NCBI RefSeq assembly: GCF_003315205.1
Contig: NZ_QNRR01000001.1
Location: 62,001-126,000, forward strand
Origin: Roseimicrobium gellanilyticum
GTDB lineage: Bacteria > Verrucomicrobiota > Verrucomicrobiia > Verrucomicrobiales > Verrucomicrobiaceae
Length of the DNA: 64,000 bases
Reading direction: 5' to 3'
A program made the translations under genes and the position numbers. The notes under the pieces were generated by a model. It was not told the origin of the DNA and made no database searches. It was given only the letters and a program-made list of their open reading frames with translations. Below are positions 43,510 through 52,362 of the stretch, one piece after another. How positions within the stretch are numbered: the stretch's first letter is position 1; each line of letters begins with the position of its first letter.

Positions 43510-44526
43510 CTAGCTTCCATTGGCCCCGGACTGCTTGGGTTCCTCTACTTCCACGTCGTCCTCTGCGTTGTCACCTTCCATCTCGAAGGTCGAGGCCTTG
43601 AGGGTGATGCGCGTCTGCTTCTTCAGGATAATGGGCTTCGACTCGGGACGGGAGACGGCACCCACGGCCACCGTGGGGGTCTGGAGGTTCTCAAAGACCA
43701 CAGAGTAGTCCTGCTCTCCTTTGCCCGCGCGCTCCGCCTGTTCCATGGCGGCCACGGTGGCGGCGAGTGCAGGGGTGATGATGTTCTTCTCCTTGGCGAG
43801 CTCCTGGGCGTAGCGGCCGTCCTTGAGCATGTTCTTCAATGAGAAGTGGGGCTCATACGCGCCATTCATCATGGCGGGCAGCTTCATAGTCACCAGGGGC
43901 GAGCAGTTCGCGTTGTTCTGGAAGGCCTCCAGCAGTTGAGCTCCAGCGATGCCCTGGGCCTGCGTGATGGCCAGGGCTTCGGCGACGGCCTGCACGATGT
44001 TTGCGCTCACCAGGTTGGTGGCGATCTTCAGCACGGTGGCGTCGCCCACCTTGAGCCCGAAGTTCAGGATCTTTTTCGAGCTGGCTTCGAGGAAGGGTTT
44101 GGCCTTCTCCTGCTCGCGCTCGTTTCCGGAGAGGTAGTAGACCAGCTCGCCCTTCTCCGCGGCTGCCTTGCTACCGGTGAATGGGGCATCAAGAAATCCC
44201 GCGCCAACTTCATCCGCGATGGCGTACGCCTGATTCATGGCGAGTGGGCTCACGGTGGCGTGTGCGCAGATGACGTGCGTCTTCTTCAGCGCGGGCTGCA
44301 TGTCCTTCATCACCTCCACCAGCGCATCCCCATCCCGCACAAAAATCTGGATGTACTGCGCCACCTCTGCGAGCTCGGCCGGGGAGGAGAGGAAGTTGGG
44401 CTCGGCCCGGGACGTGCGGTTCCACACAAACACATCATGCCGCGCCCGGCGAAGACACTCCGCCACGCGGCTGCCAATGATACCCAGGCCAATCACGCCC
44501 ACGGTCAGACTCTTGCTGCCAGACAT
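43510..44526 (-). CDS. 3-Hydroxyisobutyrate-dehydrogenase-family oxidoreductase
   Basis: The 338-aa protein has an N-terminal Rossmann motif GVIGLGIIGSRVAE and the family's FLDAPFTGSKAAAEKG segment; the usual form is F.DAPVSGG..GA..G. The conserved Lys is in VLKIATNLVSANI. A C-terminal extension of about 55 aa (from FENLQTPTVAVG) is acidic and not typical of the family. Members oxidise beta-hydroxyacids such as 3-hydroxyisobutyrate or tartronate semialdehyde with NAD(P). The substrate cannot be assigned. Confidence 0.83.
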   Translation of the reverse strand: MSGSKSLTVGVIGLGIIGSRVAECLRRARHDVFVWNRTSRAEPNFLSSPAELAEVAQYIQIFVRDGDALVEVMKDMQPALKKTHVICAHATVSPLAMNQAYAIADEVGAGFLDAPFTGSKAAAEKGELVYYLSGNEREQEKAKPFLEASSKKILNFGLKVGDATVLKIATNLVSANIVQAVAEALAITQAQGIAGAQLLEAFQNNANCSPLVTMKLPAMMNGAYEPHFSLKNMLKDGRYAQELAKEKNIITPALAATVAAMEQAERAGKGEQDYSVVFENLQTPTVAVGAVSRPESKPIILKKQTRITLKASTFEMEGDNAEDDVEVEEPKQSGANGS

Positions 44527-44573
44527 GCGGACAAACTACGCGCGCCCGCGCTCCACGCAAAGGGAGATGCCGC

Positions 44574-45662
44574 TCATTTCGCCACGCCATCCCAAGGCGC
44601 AGGGGCCAGATCCTTCGCAAAGCCGGGGGCTTCTTGGATGGTGGCTGCGGCGCGGAGTTCTGCGCGAAGCCGGCCTAATGCGCTCACGCGCCATTCGTTT
44701 CCCAGCATGGTCATGATCTCGGCCTTCACCTCGGAGAACTCGGGGGGGCGTGCGGGCTTCTTCTCATGCACCAGGGCGATGTGCCAGCCCAGCTGCGTAC
44801 GGAAGACCGGACTGGGCTTTCCGACGGGCAGGGCAAAGAGCGCCTTGGCAAAGTCCTCCGGGACACGCTCCCGGGAGAGCCATCCCAGATCACCGCCCAC
44901 CTTCTTGCTCCTTTCATCGTCGGAGAATGCGGCGGCGAGTTGCGCGAGGGTGGCTGCGCCCGCGGTGAGCTGCTGCTGGATGGCTGCCATCTCGGCGGTG
45001 CGATCCGGCTTCCCGACATCGTGCGCCGTCAGGAAAATGTGGGAGGCACGCACACGCTCAGGCAAGCGCATGGATTCACGATGGGCCGCGAACCATTTCT
45101 GCGCGGCCGCCTCGTCGAGTTGCGAAACGGAGGAGGTGCGCTGGCTTTTCAGCCATGACTCGATGGCCCGCGTCTGGGCCAGCTCTGCCGTGAGCCGCTC
45201 GCGAAGTTGCAACTCGGTGAGGCCTTGCAGTTCCATGCGCTGCTTCCAGTGATCTGGAGGCTCGAATTGCCGGATGAACTGCTGAAAAGCGGCTTCTGCC
45301 TCGGCCGGTGTGATGGCCGTGGCGTGTGGAGCCCTGGCGGCGAAGTCGGCTATGAGGCGCCTTTCCACCAACGCATCGACGGCCTCGCGCCGCAGCTTTT
45401 CCTCAGCGGCGACATCCAGACTTTCCCAAACCATGCTGCGTCTCCAGAGGAGGCCGCGCAACTCGCGAGCCACTTCCTCGCGGGTGATGGAGACGCTGTT
45501 GACGGTGAGTGTCGCCTCAGGCTGTGGCGAGGCAGGTTTGCAACCAGCCAGCAACACGCCCGCCATGGAGAGGGCGCACAGGAGGCGAGCAGCAGATGCG
45601 CGAAAATGGGGCCGCGCCTCAGGCCCGGATGCGCCGTTCCCAAGCCGTACCTCCTTTGCCAT
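44574..45662 (-). CDS. Parvulin-type peptidyl-prolyl isomerase lipoprotein (SurA/PrsA-like)
   Basis: The 362-aa protein has an N-terminal lipoprotein signal with lipobox LLAGC (Cys41) after a longer-than-usual n-region, then a SurA-N-like helical domain (VNSVSITREEVARELRGLLW...). The parvulin domain spans about 210-300: RASHIFLTAHDVG, GGDLGWLSRERVPEDFAKALFALPVG and LGWHIALVHEKK. It probably folds exported proteins at the membrane. It starts 3 bp after the stop of the Clp-fold protease gene, so the two are co-transcribed. Confidence 0.87.
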   Translation of the reverse strand: MAKEVRLGNGASGPEARPHFRASAARLLCALSMAGVLLAGCKPASPQPEATLTVNSVSITREEVARELRGLLWRRSMVWESLDVAAEEKLRREAVDALVERRLIADFAARAPHATAITPAEAEAAFQQFIRQFEPPDHWKQRMELQGLTELQLRERLTAELAQTRAIESWLKSQRTSSVSQLDEAAAQKWFAAHRESMRLPERVRASHIFLTAHDVGKPDRTAEMAAIQQQLTAGAATLAQLAAAFSDDERSKKVGGDLGWLSRERVPEDFAKALFALPVGKPSPVFRTQLGWHIALVHEKKPARPPEFSEVKAEIMTMLGNEWRVSALGRLRAELRAAATIQEAPGFAKDLAPAPWDGVAK

Positions 45663-45665
45663 GCG

Positions 45666-46673
45666 CTAGCGGATGTGGAAGCGCTTCGTGACCATCTTGC
45701 CCGCGAGCAGCTTGATGCGGTTCCACGCGCTCTGATCATTGAGCGGCACCCAGCGGCGCTCTTCCTTGCGGTAGTGCCAGTCCTTGTCGTTCTGGTAGTT
45801 GAACGCCGCGCCGCGACCTTCAATGATGTTCAGGATCTCGTGGTCGTGGTAGTTGAGCTCGTCGTAGTCTGTGATCGCCTGCTGGCCCATCTCTGAGTAC
45901 AGTTCATTCAGGTCGATGAGCAGGTCGTTGAGATCGGTATCGAGCTCCTTCACCTTCAAGCCGACGCGCTGGGCCTCCTTCAGCATGATGGGATAGCCGT
46001 GGCTGGGATAGGCGGAGTTCAGGTGCTTGCTGATGCGCTCGCGCTCCTTCGGATCCTTGAGGTGGTAGCTGAGGATTTCCTCGCAGATCTTGATGGAAAG
46101 GGAGCTGGCACGGTCGATCGCGCCGAAGACGAGAGGATGCACATGCTCGTACAGATTTTTGTACGGATTGCTGTCATTTGCCTGGGCGGATTCGCGCCAG
46201 AGACGGAGCACACGATTCAGCTCATCCTGGCTTACCGAGACCGCGTAGTTATTTCGGTCGACCGGAGACAGGGCATGCGTGAGTGAGGTATCCACCGCGG
46301 TCAGGTAGGCCAGCGGTCCCATGTGGATCTCATCTGCACCGAGGGCCATCATGGTGGCGGCGCTGGCACACTCCAGAGGCACGAGCGCCGTGATGCGATC
46401 GTTGTGCTGGCGCAGGAGGTTCACAATGCGCAGGGCCGCCTGGCCGTTGCCGCCGTTGGACTTGATGAAAAGATAGAGGCGCTTCTGCGGGCCGATTTCC
46501 TTGAGGACTTCGAAGAAGGCCGCCACGTCATTATGGCACACGCTGCCGTTGCCACTGCTCCAGTAGGCAATGAACGCGCCGTCGAGCTTCTTCTCGATCT
46601 TGGTGATGATCTTTTGCGTCTGCGCAAAGAGGATCGGCGGCTTGTTGATTTTCACGGCTTGCTTCTTCTGCAT
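45666..46673 (-). CDS. SDH-family Clp-fold serine proteinase
   Basis: Starting at MQKKQAVKINKPPILF the protein has 335 aa. It has the Clp/crotonase fold segments of this family: FIAYWSSGNGSV, the oxyanion loop LFIKSNGGNGQAALRI, and the nucleophile context ECASAATMMALGADEIHMGPLAYLTAVD (probable Ser104). No signal peptide is seen, although this family is often membrane-associated in other bacteria. Substrates are unknown. It is the first gene of the six-gene run, divergent from the large PVC-type dehydrogenase gene. The ATG lacks a good ribosome-binding site, so the exact start is less certain. Confidence 0.78.
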   Translation of the reverse strand: MQKKQAVKINKPPILFAQTQKIITKIEKKLDGAFIAYWSSGNGSVCHNDVAAFFEVLKEIGPQKRLYLFIKSNGGNGQAALRIVNLLRQHNDRITALVPLECASAATMMALGADEIHMGPLAYLTAVDTSLTHALSPVDRNNYAVSVSQDELNRVLRLWRESAQANDSNPYKNLYEHVHPLVFGAIDRASSLSIKICEEILSYHLKDPKERERISKHLNSAYPSHGYPIMLKEAQRVGLKVKELDTDLNDLLIDLNELYSEMGQQAITDYDELNYHDHEILNIIEGRGAAFNYQNDKDWHYRKEERRWVPLNDQSAWNRIKLLAGKMVTKRFHIR

Positions 46674-46839
46674 GGGGGGCAGAGCATGGAGGAAAGCGAA
46701 CCAATGTGCAAGGATTTCGCCATCGGCATGACATTGTGCCGGGGCGATGTCCGATTTCTTACAAAGATTGTCCGCCAGTTGCAAGGCTGTTTCCCGTAGC
46801 CTTTTTCCGCTTCCACCCGGTATTCACCCCTCGCACGCC

Positions 46840-49800
46840 ATGTCCCCCTTTTGTTGGCCGTCTTCAAATTCCGCACTTAACCTGTGTTCAGCCGTCGCTC
46901 TGGCGCTGAGTTTTGTCTCACCCCTTTCGCTTTCCGCCGCGCCCAAGGAGCTTGAGGGTGCCCGTGCTCCCTCCCAAAGTGAGTGCCCCAGCCCGGAAGA
47001 GGCTCGCAAAAAGATGACTGTGCCCGAGGGTTACGAGGTGCGTTGCTTTGCGCACGAACCCATGGTGCAGAATCCCGTCGCCATGACGTGGGATCATCGT
47101 GGCCGCCTTTGGGTGGTGGAGCTCTATGAATATCCGGAAGGCACGCCGCTCCCGGTGGACAAGCGCCCTTTTGGCCAGGCTGCGACCGACAGCAACTACC
47201 GTCCGGTGCCCGATCTTTGCAAGGGGGAGCAAAAGGATGCAGAGGGCAAGATCCCGCGTGACCGCGTGCTCATCCTCGAAGACACGGACAACGACGGCGT
47301 GGCGGACAAGCGCACCGTCTTCCTCCAGGGACTGGACATGGCGTGTGGCATCATCTGTGGCGACGGTGGCGTGTACATCGGCCAGCAGCCGCATTTACTC
47401 CACTTCAAGGACAACGATGGCGATGACAAGCCGGATGAGTGGCGAGTGGTGCTCACGGGTTTTGGGCGTGAGGATACGCATGAGCTCATCAACAGCTTCT
47501 CCTGGGGGCCGGATGGCTGGCTCTACATGACACATGGCGTCTTCACCAATTCGAAGGTGCGCCGCCCCGGCGAACCCGTGGAGAAGGGCTTCAAGTTCGA
47601 TGCTGGTATCGGCCGCTGCAAACCGCTCACGGGTGAGTTCGAAGTCTTCGCGGATGGCACGAGCAATCCGTGGGGCTGTGACTTCGACGCGAATGGCAAT
47701 TTCTTCGTGAGTGCCTGCGTGATTGATCACCTCTTCCACATGGCGCCGGGGGGCATCTATGTGCGGCAGGGTGGTGCGCCGGAGAATCCGTATGCGTATG
47801 AACTGCTGCCCAGCATCGTGAAGCACAAGCACTTCCGCGCGGCCTATGCGGGTATCCAGATCTATCAGGGTGGGGTATACCCGAAGGATACGCATGGACA
47901 TTTGTTCATCGGGAACATCCATGACAATGCCATCCACGAGGAGAAGGTCACGCCGGTGGGTGCCACCTTCAAAGCGGAGCCCGTGCGCGACTTCCTGCGC
48001 GCCAATGACGGCTGGTTCCGTCCCGTGAGCACACAGACGGGCCCGGACGGCAACCTCTGGATCATGGACTGGTGTGACAAGTATCCCTGCTACCAGAATG
48101 CCAAGGCGAATCCCGAAGGCGTGGACCGCGCGCGTGGGCGTGTGTGGCGCGTGGTGACGAAGGGGGCGGAGCCGGGCAGTCGTGAGGAGAAGGGAATGGA
48201 CTTGAAGAAGCTTGAGGCGGCAGACTTGGTGAAGCTGATGGGTCATTCCAACAATTGGATGAGCCGGACTGCGAAGCGGATGCTGGTGGAAGCCTGGCGA
48301 GGCGAGTGGAGCGTCACGACCAAAGCTCCCATAGACAAGGTTTTGCTCCCCTTGATCCAGGACAAGGATTCGTCCCGCGCCATGATGGCCGCATGGACAC
48401 TTATTTCCGCGGAGGCTATGAGCGCGGAAGCGTGGGAGGCTCTCGCCGTTTCCAAGGACCCTGCGCGGCGCGCCTGGGCGGCACGGGCTGTCGGAGAGAT
48501 GGCTGTGCGAGTCTCCCAGTCCGGCAAGAAGGTAGACTTGCCAGCACTTGAAGGGCTGGCTGTCGATGAGGATCCAACGGTGCGACATTCGGTAGCCATT
48601 GCCCTCAGACAGATGGCGAGCACTTACCTGACAGTAGGTGCAAAGAGCGATGTGTCCGTGAAGACGATGCCGGATGACTATTCCGAGCTATTTCGGTTTC
48701 CGGTGGGCGCTGCGGGTCATGATCCCGTGAGTGCCTTCGGTCTCTGGCAGGCATTCGAGCCCGTGCTGGCAAAGGACCCTTCTTTCTGGATGCAGTGGTT
48801 TGCTGAGATCGCGCCCCACTCTGAACCTGTGTCCCGTACAATCACCTTCAAAGCGATGCGTCGTCTTTGCGACACGCGGAATGCTGAGAATCTCAATCAT
48901 GCCATTACCTTCTGCGAAAAGATCCACTCCCATGACAGCCTGCTGGCGCATGCACTTGATGGACTTGTGAAAGGGCAGGAATCGGGCGTCATCAAACCCA
49001 AGAAGGACACCACCAAGCAACTTGCCGCCTGGCGTAAGAACGACAATGCCGACGTGCGCAAGTCGGCGGAGCAACTCGCGGTTCTGTGGGGCGACTCGGA
49101 AGCGACCAATGCCCTCATCGCCGTGGCAGTGAATGAAGCGACGCCGACGCCGGAGCGTTTGCAGGCCATCAAGACTCTGCGCCGCGTGAAGACGGATGCG
49201 GTGCGCTCCGGACTGGCAAAGCTCCTGACCGAAAAACTCCCCGCTACGGTCAGCGTGGAGGGCATTCGCGCTGCCGGCGATCTCGGTGGTGATGCTTTCC
49301 CACCCGTGCTCATCACATTGGCTGCATCCAAGGACTTCTCCATCCGCCTTGCCGCGCTGGAAACCCTCTCTGGACGTGTGGACTGGGCCAAGCTGATGCT
49401 CACCGCGATCGAGGAGAAGAAGATCAGCGGCGCTGAGTTCCCCGTGCCGGTGCGTCGTGCTCTCGCCACCAATGGTGAAAAGGCCGTGCGTGACCATGCC
49501 TTCCGCGCGCTCGGTGCGTGGAAGGAATCCTCCGCGGATGTGAAGACCTTGATTGATGCGAAAAAGAAAGCGGCACTCGCGGGCACGCCGGATCTGGAAC
49601 AGGGCAAGCTCATGTTCCAGGCCACCTGCGCCATTTGCCATCCCTTCCATGGTGGTGGACAGAAGGTTGGCCCGGATCTCATCGGCAGTGGCCGCAGCAA
49701 TCTGGATGCGCTGCTCGCCAATGTGATCGATCCGAATCAGATCATCGGCAACGGCTATGAGAACATGATCGCCTCCACGAAGGATGGTCGCACGCTTGCT

Positions 49801-50502
49801 GGTCGCCTGGTGGAAGACACCCCGTCGCACATCAAGCTTCTTGCCGCGGGTGGTGCTGAGCAGATTGTGCCGCGTGATCAGCTCGCGAAGCTGGAGAACA
49901 CCCACCAGAGTCTCATGCCTGCAGGTTTCGGCCAGCTGCCGGATGAGCAATTCCGTAATCTCATGTGGTATGTGCTCGCTCCGCCGGAAGAAGGTCCGCT
50001 GACCAAGGAGAAAAAGGAACTGCTCAGCAAGGGTGTGGAAGGTGGCGAAGCGGCCAAGAAATCCACCGGAACCAACTGGCACAAGCCTGATTGGGAAAGT
50101 GTCTCTCTGTGGAATCCCAAGTGGAAGGTGAGCGCTCCTGAGTTCGAACGCACGCCCGTGAAGCTCTCCGATTTCCACGGACGCAAGAACGTCCTGCTCA
50201 TGCATCCCTTCGACAAGAACAAGCCCACCGTGCTGGAGAGCACCATGAAGCTGGATACCGGCAAGCCGCATAAGTTGACGGCCATCGTCGCCGCTCACGA
50301 CCAGGGCGATTGGGAACTGCGCGTGAAGGTGAACGGCAAAGAGGTGAAGAAGCAGGTCATCGACCACGACGGCGAACGCTGGAAGACCGTGACCGCGGAC
50401 CTGAGCGAATTCGCCGGCCAGGAAGTCACCCTCCAACTCGAAGGCGCCGCCACCGGCTGGGCCTGGGAATTCGGCTACTGGGCCGAGGTGCAGGTGGAGT
50501 AG
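46840..50502 (+). CDS. Secreted PVC-type membrane-bound dehydrogenase with HEAT repeats and cytochrome c domain
   Basis: Starting at MSPFCWPSSNSALNLCS (hydrophobic export signal) the protein has 1220 aa. The first 430 residues form a glucose/sorbosone-dehydrogenase-like propeller (PEGYEVRCFAHEPMVQNPVAMTWDHRGRLWV, ILEDTDNDGVADKRTVF, SWGPDGWLYMTHG, GPDGNLWIMDW). HEAT-like repeats fill about 480-890. A PVC-type cytochrome c domain follows with CAICH at 930-934, GPDLIGSG and VIDPNQIIGNGYE. The last 150 residues form a beta-sandwich that may bind carbohydrate. Proteins of this layout are typical of Planctomycetes and Verrucomicrobia and are thought to oxidise sugars or other substrates extracytoplasmically. 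Substrate unknown. Confidence 0.9.
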   Translation: MSPFCWPSSNSALNLCSAVALALSFVSPLSLSAAPKELEGARAPSQSECPSPEEARKKMTVPEGYEVRCFAHEPMVQNPVAMTWDHRGRLWVVELYEYPEGTPLPVDKRPFGQAATDSNYRPVPDLCKGEQKDAEGKIPRDRVLILEDTDNDGVADKRTVFLQGLDMACGIICGDGGVYIGQQPHLLHFKDNDGDDKPDEWRVVLTGFGREDTHELINSFSWGPDGWLYMTHGVFTNSKVRRPGEPVEKGFKFDAGIGRCKPLTGEFEVFADGTSNPWGCDFDANGNFFVSACVIDHLFHMAPGGIYVRQGGAPENPYAYELLPSIVKHKHFRAAYAGIQIYQGGVYPKDTHGHLFIGNIHDNAIHEEKVTPVGATFKAEPVRDFLRANDGWFRPVSTQTGPDGNLWIMDWCDKYPCYQNAKANPEGVDRARGRVWRVVTKGAEPGSREEKGMDLKKLEAADLVKLMGHSNNWMSRTAKRMLVEAWRGEWSVTTKAPIDKVLLPLIQDKDSSRAMMAAWTLISAEAMSAEAWEALAVSKDPARRAWAARAVGEMAVRVSQSGKKVDLPALEGLAVDEDPTVRHSVAIALRQMASTYLTVGAKSDVSVKTMPDDYSELFRFPVGAAGHDPVSAFGLWQAFEPVLAKDPSFWMQWFAEIAPHSEPVSRTITFKAMRRLCDTRNAENLNHAITFCEKIHSHDSLLAHALDGLVKGQESGVIKPKKDTTKQLAAWRKNDNADVRKSAEQLAVLWGDSEATNALIAVAVNEATPTPERLQAIKTLRRVKTDAVRSGLAKLLTEKLPATVSVEGIRAAGDLGGDAFPPVLITLAASKDFSIRLAALETLSGRVDWAKLMLTAIEEKKISGAEFPVPVRRALATNGEKAVRDHAFRALGAWKESSADVKTLIDAKKKAALAGTPDLEQGKLMFQATCAICHPFHGGGQKVGPDLIGSGRSNLDALLANVIDPNQIIGNGYENMIASTKDGRTLAGRLVEDTPSHIKLLAAGGAEQIVPRDQLAKLENTHQSLMPAGFGQLPDEQFRNLMWYVLAPPEEGPLTKEKKELLSKGVEGGEAAKKSTGTNWHKPDWESVSLWNPKWKVSAPEFERTPVKLSDFHGRKNVLLMHPFDKNKPTVLESTMKLDTGKPHKLTAIVAAHDQGDWELRVKVNGKEVKKQVIDHDGERWKTVTADLSEFAGQEVTLQLEGAATGWAWEFGYWAEVQVE

Positions 50503-50816
50503 GTCAAAAGGTTGGACGCAAAGGAGCGAAGCAGCAGAGGCGGTGTGCGGGTGGTGCACCGCAGGGAAGATCCTGGTTAACCGCAAAGGGGCAGAGGGGC
50601 AAAGGACGCAGAGGATTGAAAGGATTGGTGCAGGGTATGCAGCAGGGTCCAGCGAGGGTAGCGCCTCGATGCAGAGGAGGCAGAGACGCGTAGGGATCGT
50701 CAACAGCGAGTGTTGCCATGAGGTGTGCCGTGGTTCATAGCGAGAACAAGGCTGGGGATACAAGGACGAAGCGAAGAAATTGGGTGAACCGACGGTTAAA
50801 ATCGCCAGATTGCTGA
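50503..50816. other. Intergenic region containing the left arm of the GxxExxY cassette
   Basis: No gene between the PVC-type dehydrogenase and the GxxExxY gene. The region is mainly the left inverted-repeat arm, followed by about 115 bp of lower-GC sequence next to the GxxExxY start. Confidence 0.6.
50561..50699 (+). repeat. Left arm of the long inverted repeat
   Basis: It runs from GCAGGGAAGATCCTGGTTAA through AAAGGGGCAGAGGGGCAAAG to GACGCGTAGGGATCG. The reverse complement recurs at 51240-51378 with few substitutions, so a transcript could fold the two arms into one long stem enclosing the gene. Confidence 0.85.
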
Positions 50817-51221
50817 ATGAGGTCAGAGCCAACGCCACACGAGAATGAGATTGCTGCCAAGGCAATCGGGTGCGCCATCAGAGTGCATCGGACTTTGGGG
50901 CCTGGGCTGCTGGAGAGCATCTATGAGACGTGCTTTACGCATGAATTGGCGAAAGTTGGTTTCGAAGTTCATCGTCAAAAACCGCAACGAATCGTTTATG
51001 AAGGTATTGTGCTGGAGGACGCGCTCAGACTGGACCTCGTAGTCAACGACATCGTTCTCATCGAGGTTAAAGCGGTTGAGAAAATTCAGCCCATCCACAA
51101 AGCGCAGTTGCGGACCTATCTCAAACTGGCCAATCGCCGCCTGGGACTGCTCATCAATTTCAATTCAGAGCTCGTTAAGAACGACATTCATAGGGTGGTG
51201 AACGGCGAGGTCACCGATTGA
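50817..51221 (+). CDS. GxxExxY protein (PD-(D/E)XK nuclease-like fold)
   Basis: The 134-aa protein has the naming motif GLLESIY (30-36) after IGCAIRVHRTLGPG. A PD-(D/E)XK-like core follows: Asp73 in RLDLVVNDIV, then Glu83 and Lys85 in LIEVKAV, and a conserved HKAQLRTYLKL helix. The complete active-site set suggests nuclease chemistry, but the family's function is not established. Base composition is lower in G+C than neighbouring genes and the gene sits alone between long inverted repeats; both fit transfer. No cognate modification or immunity gene is seen. Confidence 0.82.
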   Translation: MRSEPTPHENEIAAKAIGCAIRVHRTLGPGLLESIYETCFTHELAKVGFEVHRQKPQRIVYEGIVLEDALRLDLVVNDIVLIEVKAVEKIQPIHKAQLRTYLKLANRRLGLLINFNSELVKNDIHRVVNGEVTD

Positions 51222-51239
51222 CTCCCATCTTGCGACGGG

Positions 51240-51378
51240 CGATCCCTGCGCGTCTCTGCCTCCTCTGCATCGAGGCGCTACCCTCGCTGGACCCTGCTGC
51301 ATACCCTGCACCAATCCTTTCAATCCTCTGCGTCCTTTGCCTCTTTGCCCCTTTGCGGTTAACCAGAATCGTCCCTGC
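51240..51378 (-). repeat. Right arm of the long inverted repeat
   Basis: Reverse-complement copy of the left arm, beginning CGATCCCTGCGCGTCTCTGC and ending ACCAGAATCGTCCCTGC. It lies 18 bp past the GxxExxY stop codon and ends about 60 bp before the ABC permease gene. Confidence 0.85.
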
Positions 51379-51441
51379 CACCCACTACCTCCCACCATCC
51401 CCAGTTGATTTCTGTAACACCCCCGCCACAATCAGCGCGCG

Positions 51442-52362
51442 ATGCTCGCGTTCATTCTGCGCCGATTCTTCAGCAGCCTGGTGGTGCTGTATTTCGTCGT
51501 GTCGCTGACATTTCTGCTGACCACGGCGCAAAAGGGTGGGCCGTTCGAAAAGGAAAAGATGACGGCTACGGCCAAGGCGGAGAAGGAGAGGAAATACGAG
51601 CTGGATGGTCCCAAATGGTGGCAGCTGGCGCGTTACCAAAAGCGGTTGTTGCTGGAAAGGGACATGAATGTCTCGATCCGGTATGGGGATCTGACGGTCG
51701 CTGAAATCCTCGCGCAGAAGCTGCCGAATTCACTCACGCTCGGGGCGTGCGCCTTCCTCATTGCTGCCATTGGCGGTGTGGCGTTTGGCTTCATCGCGGC
51801 GCTGAGGCGGGATTCGTGGGTGGACGTGTCCGCGATGTTCTTCGCCCTGGGGGCCATCAGTATTCCCACGTTCATCACGGGGCCGTTGATGATTGCCGTG
51901 CTCGGGTTGTGGCTTGGATGGTTGCCCATCGGGGGCTTTGGGACGTGGCAGCAGTTGATGCTACCCTCCATCTGCCTCGGCCTGCCGTTCCTGGCGTATG
52001 TGGCACGGCTCACCCGGAACAGTCTCCTGGACGTGATGTCGCAGAACTACATGCGCACAGCGAAGGCGAAGGGGCTGGATGACAGCACAGCGCTGCTGCG
52101 TCACGCGTTGAAGGTGGCCATTCTGCCGGTGGTCACCTACCTCGGCCCCATGGCCGCATATGTGCTCACCGGGTCGTTCGTAGTGGAGAGCGTGTTCAAC
52201 ATTTCAGGAGTGGGCATGGTGTTCGTGAATGGCATCCAGAACCAAGATCCCTTCCTCCTCTGCGGCGCGGTCATCGTGTATTCCGCGCTGCTGGTGTTCT
52301 TCAATTTCGCGGTGGATGTGACCTACACATTCCTGGACAAGCGCATCAAACTTCATGGCTGA
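51442..52362 (+). CDS. ABC transporter permease, DppB/OppB type
   Basis: The 306-aa inner-membrane protein has six predicted membrane segments. The first is followed by a charged loop of about 55 aa unusually rich in Lys/Glu (KEKMTATAKAEKERKYELDG). The permease EAA loop is visible as YMRTAKAKGLDDSTALLRHALK, followed by the ATPase-contact region and SVFNISGVGMVFVNGI. It pairs with the next gene (8-bp overlap) to form the channel of a peptide/nickel-type importer. No ATPase or binding-protein gene is adjacent, so those components must be encoded elsewhere. Confidence 0.88.
   Translation: MLAFILRRFFSSLVVLYFVVSLTFLLTTAQKGGPFEKEKMTATAKAEKERKYELDGPKWWQLARYQKRLLLERDMNVSIRYGDLTVAEILAQKLPNSLTLGACAFLIAAIGGVAFGFIAALRRDSWVDVSAMFFALGAISIPTFITGPLMIAVLGLWLGWLPIGGFGTWQQLMLPSICLGLPFLAYVARLTRNSLLDVMSQNYMRTAKAKGLDDSTALLRHALKVAILPVVTYLGPMAAYVLTGSFVVESVFNISGVGMVFVNGIQNQDPFLLCGAVIVYSALLVFFNFAVDVTYTFLDKRIKLHG

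Larger units (their letters stand above)
50561..51378 (+). mobile_element. GxxExxY gene cassette bounded by long inverted repeats
   Basis: Two arms of about 139 bp at 50561-50699 and 51240-51378 are near-identical inverted copies (a handful of differences; weaker similarity extends about 11 bp further out on each side). Between them lies only the GxxExxY gene with lower-GC flanks. The arms carry direct AAAGG/GCAGAGG-type motifs and no transposase. The boxed structure suggests a mobile or recently inserted unit, but no target-site duplication was clear. Confidence 0.5.

Noticed and set aside
48688-50865. 725-codon open frame on the minus strand
   Set aside because: Antisense to the PVC-type dehydrogenase/cytochrome gene, with no recognisable domain.
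50561-51378. Complete insertion sequence
   Set aside because: Despite the long inverted repeats there is no transposase, and no target-site duplication could be identified. It is reported as a cassette of uncertain mobility instead.
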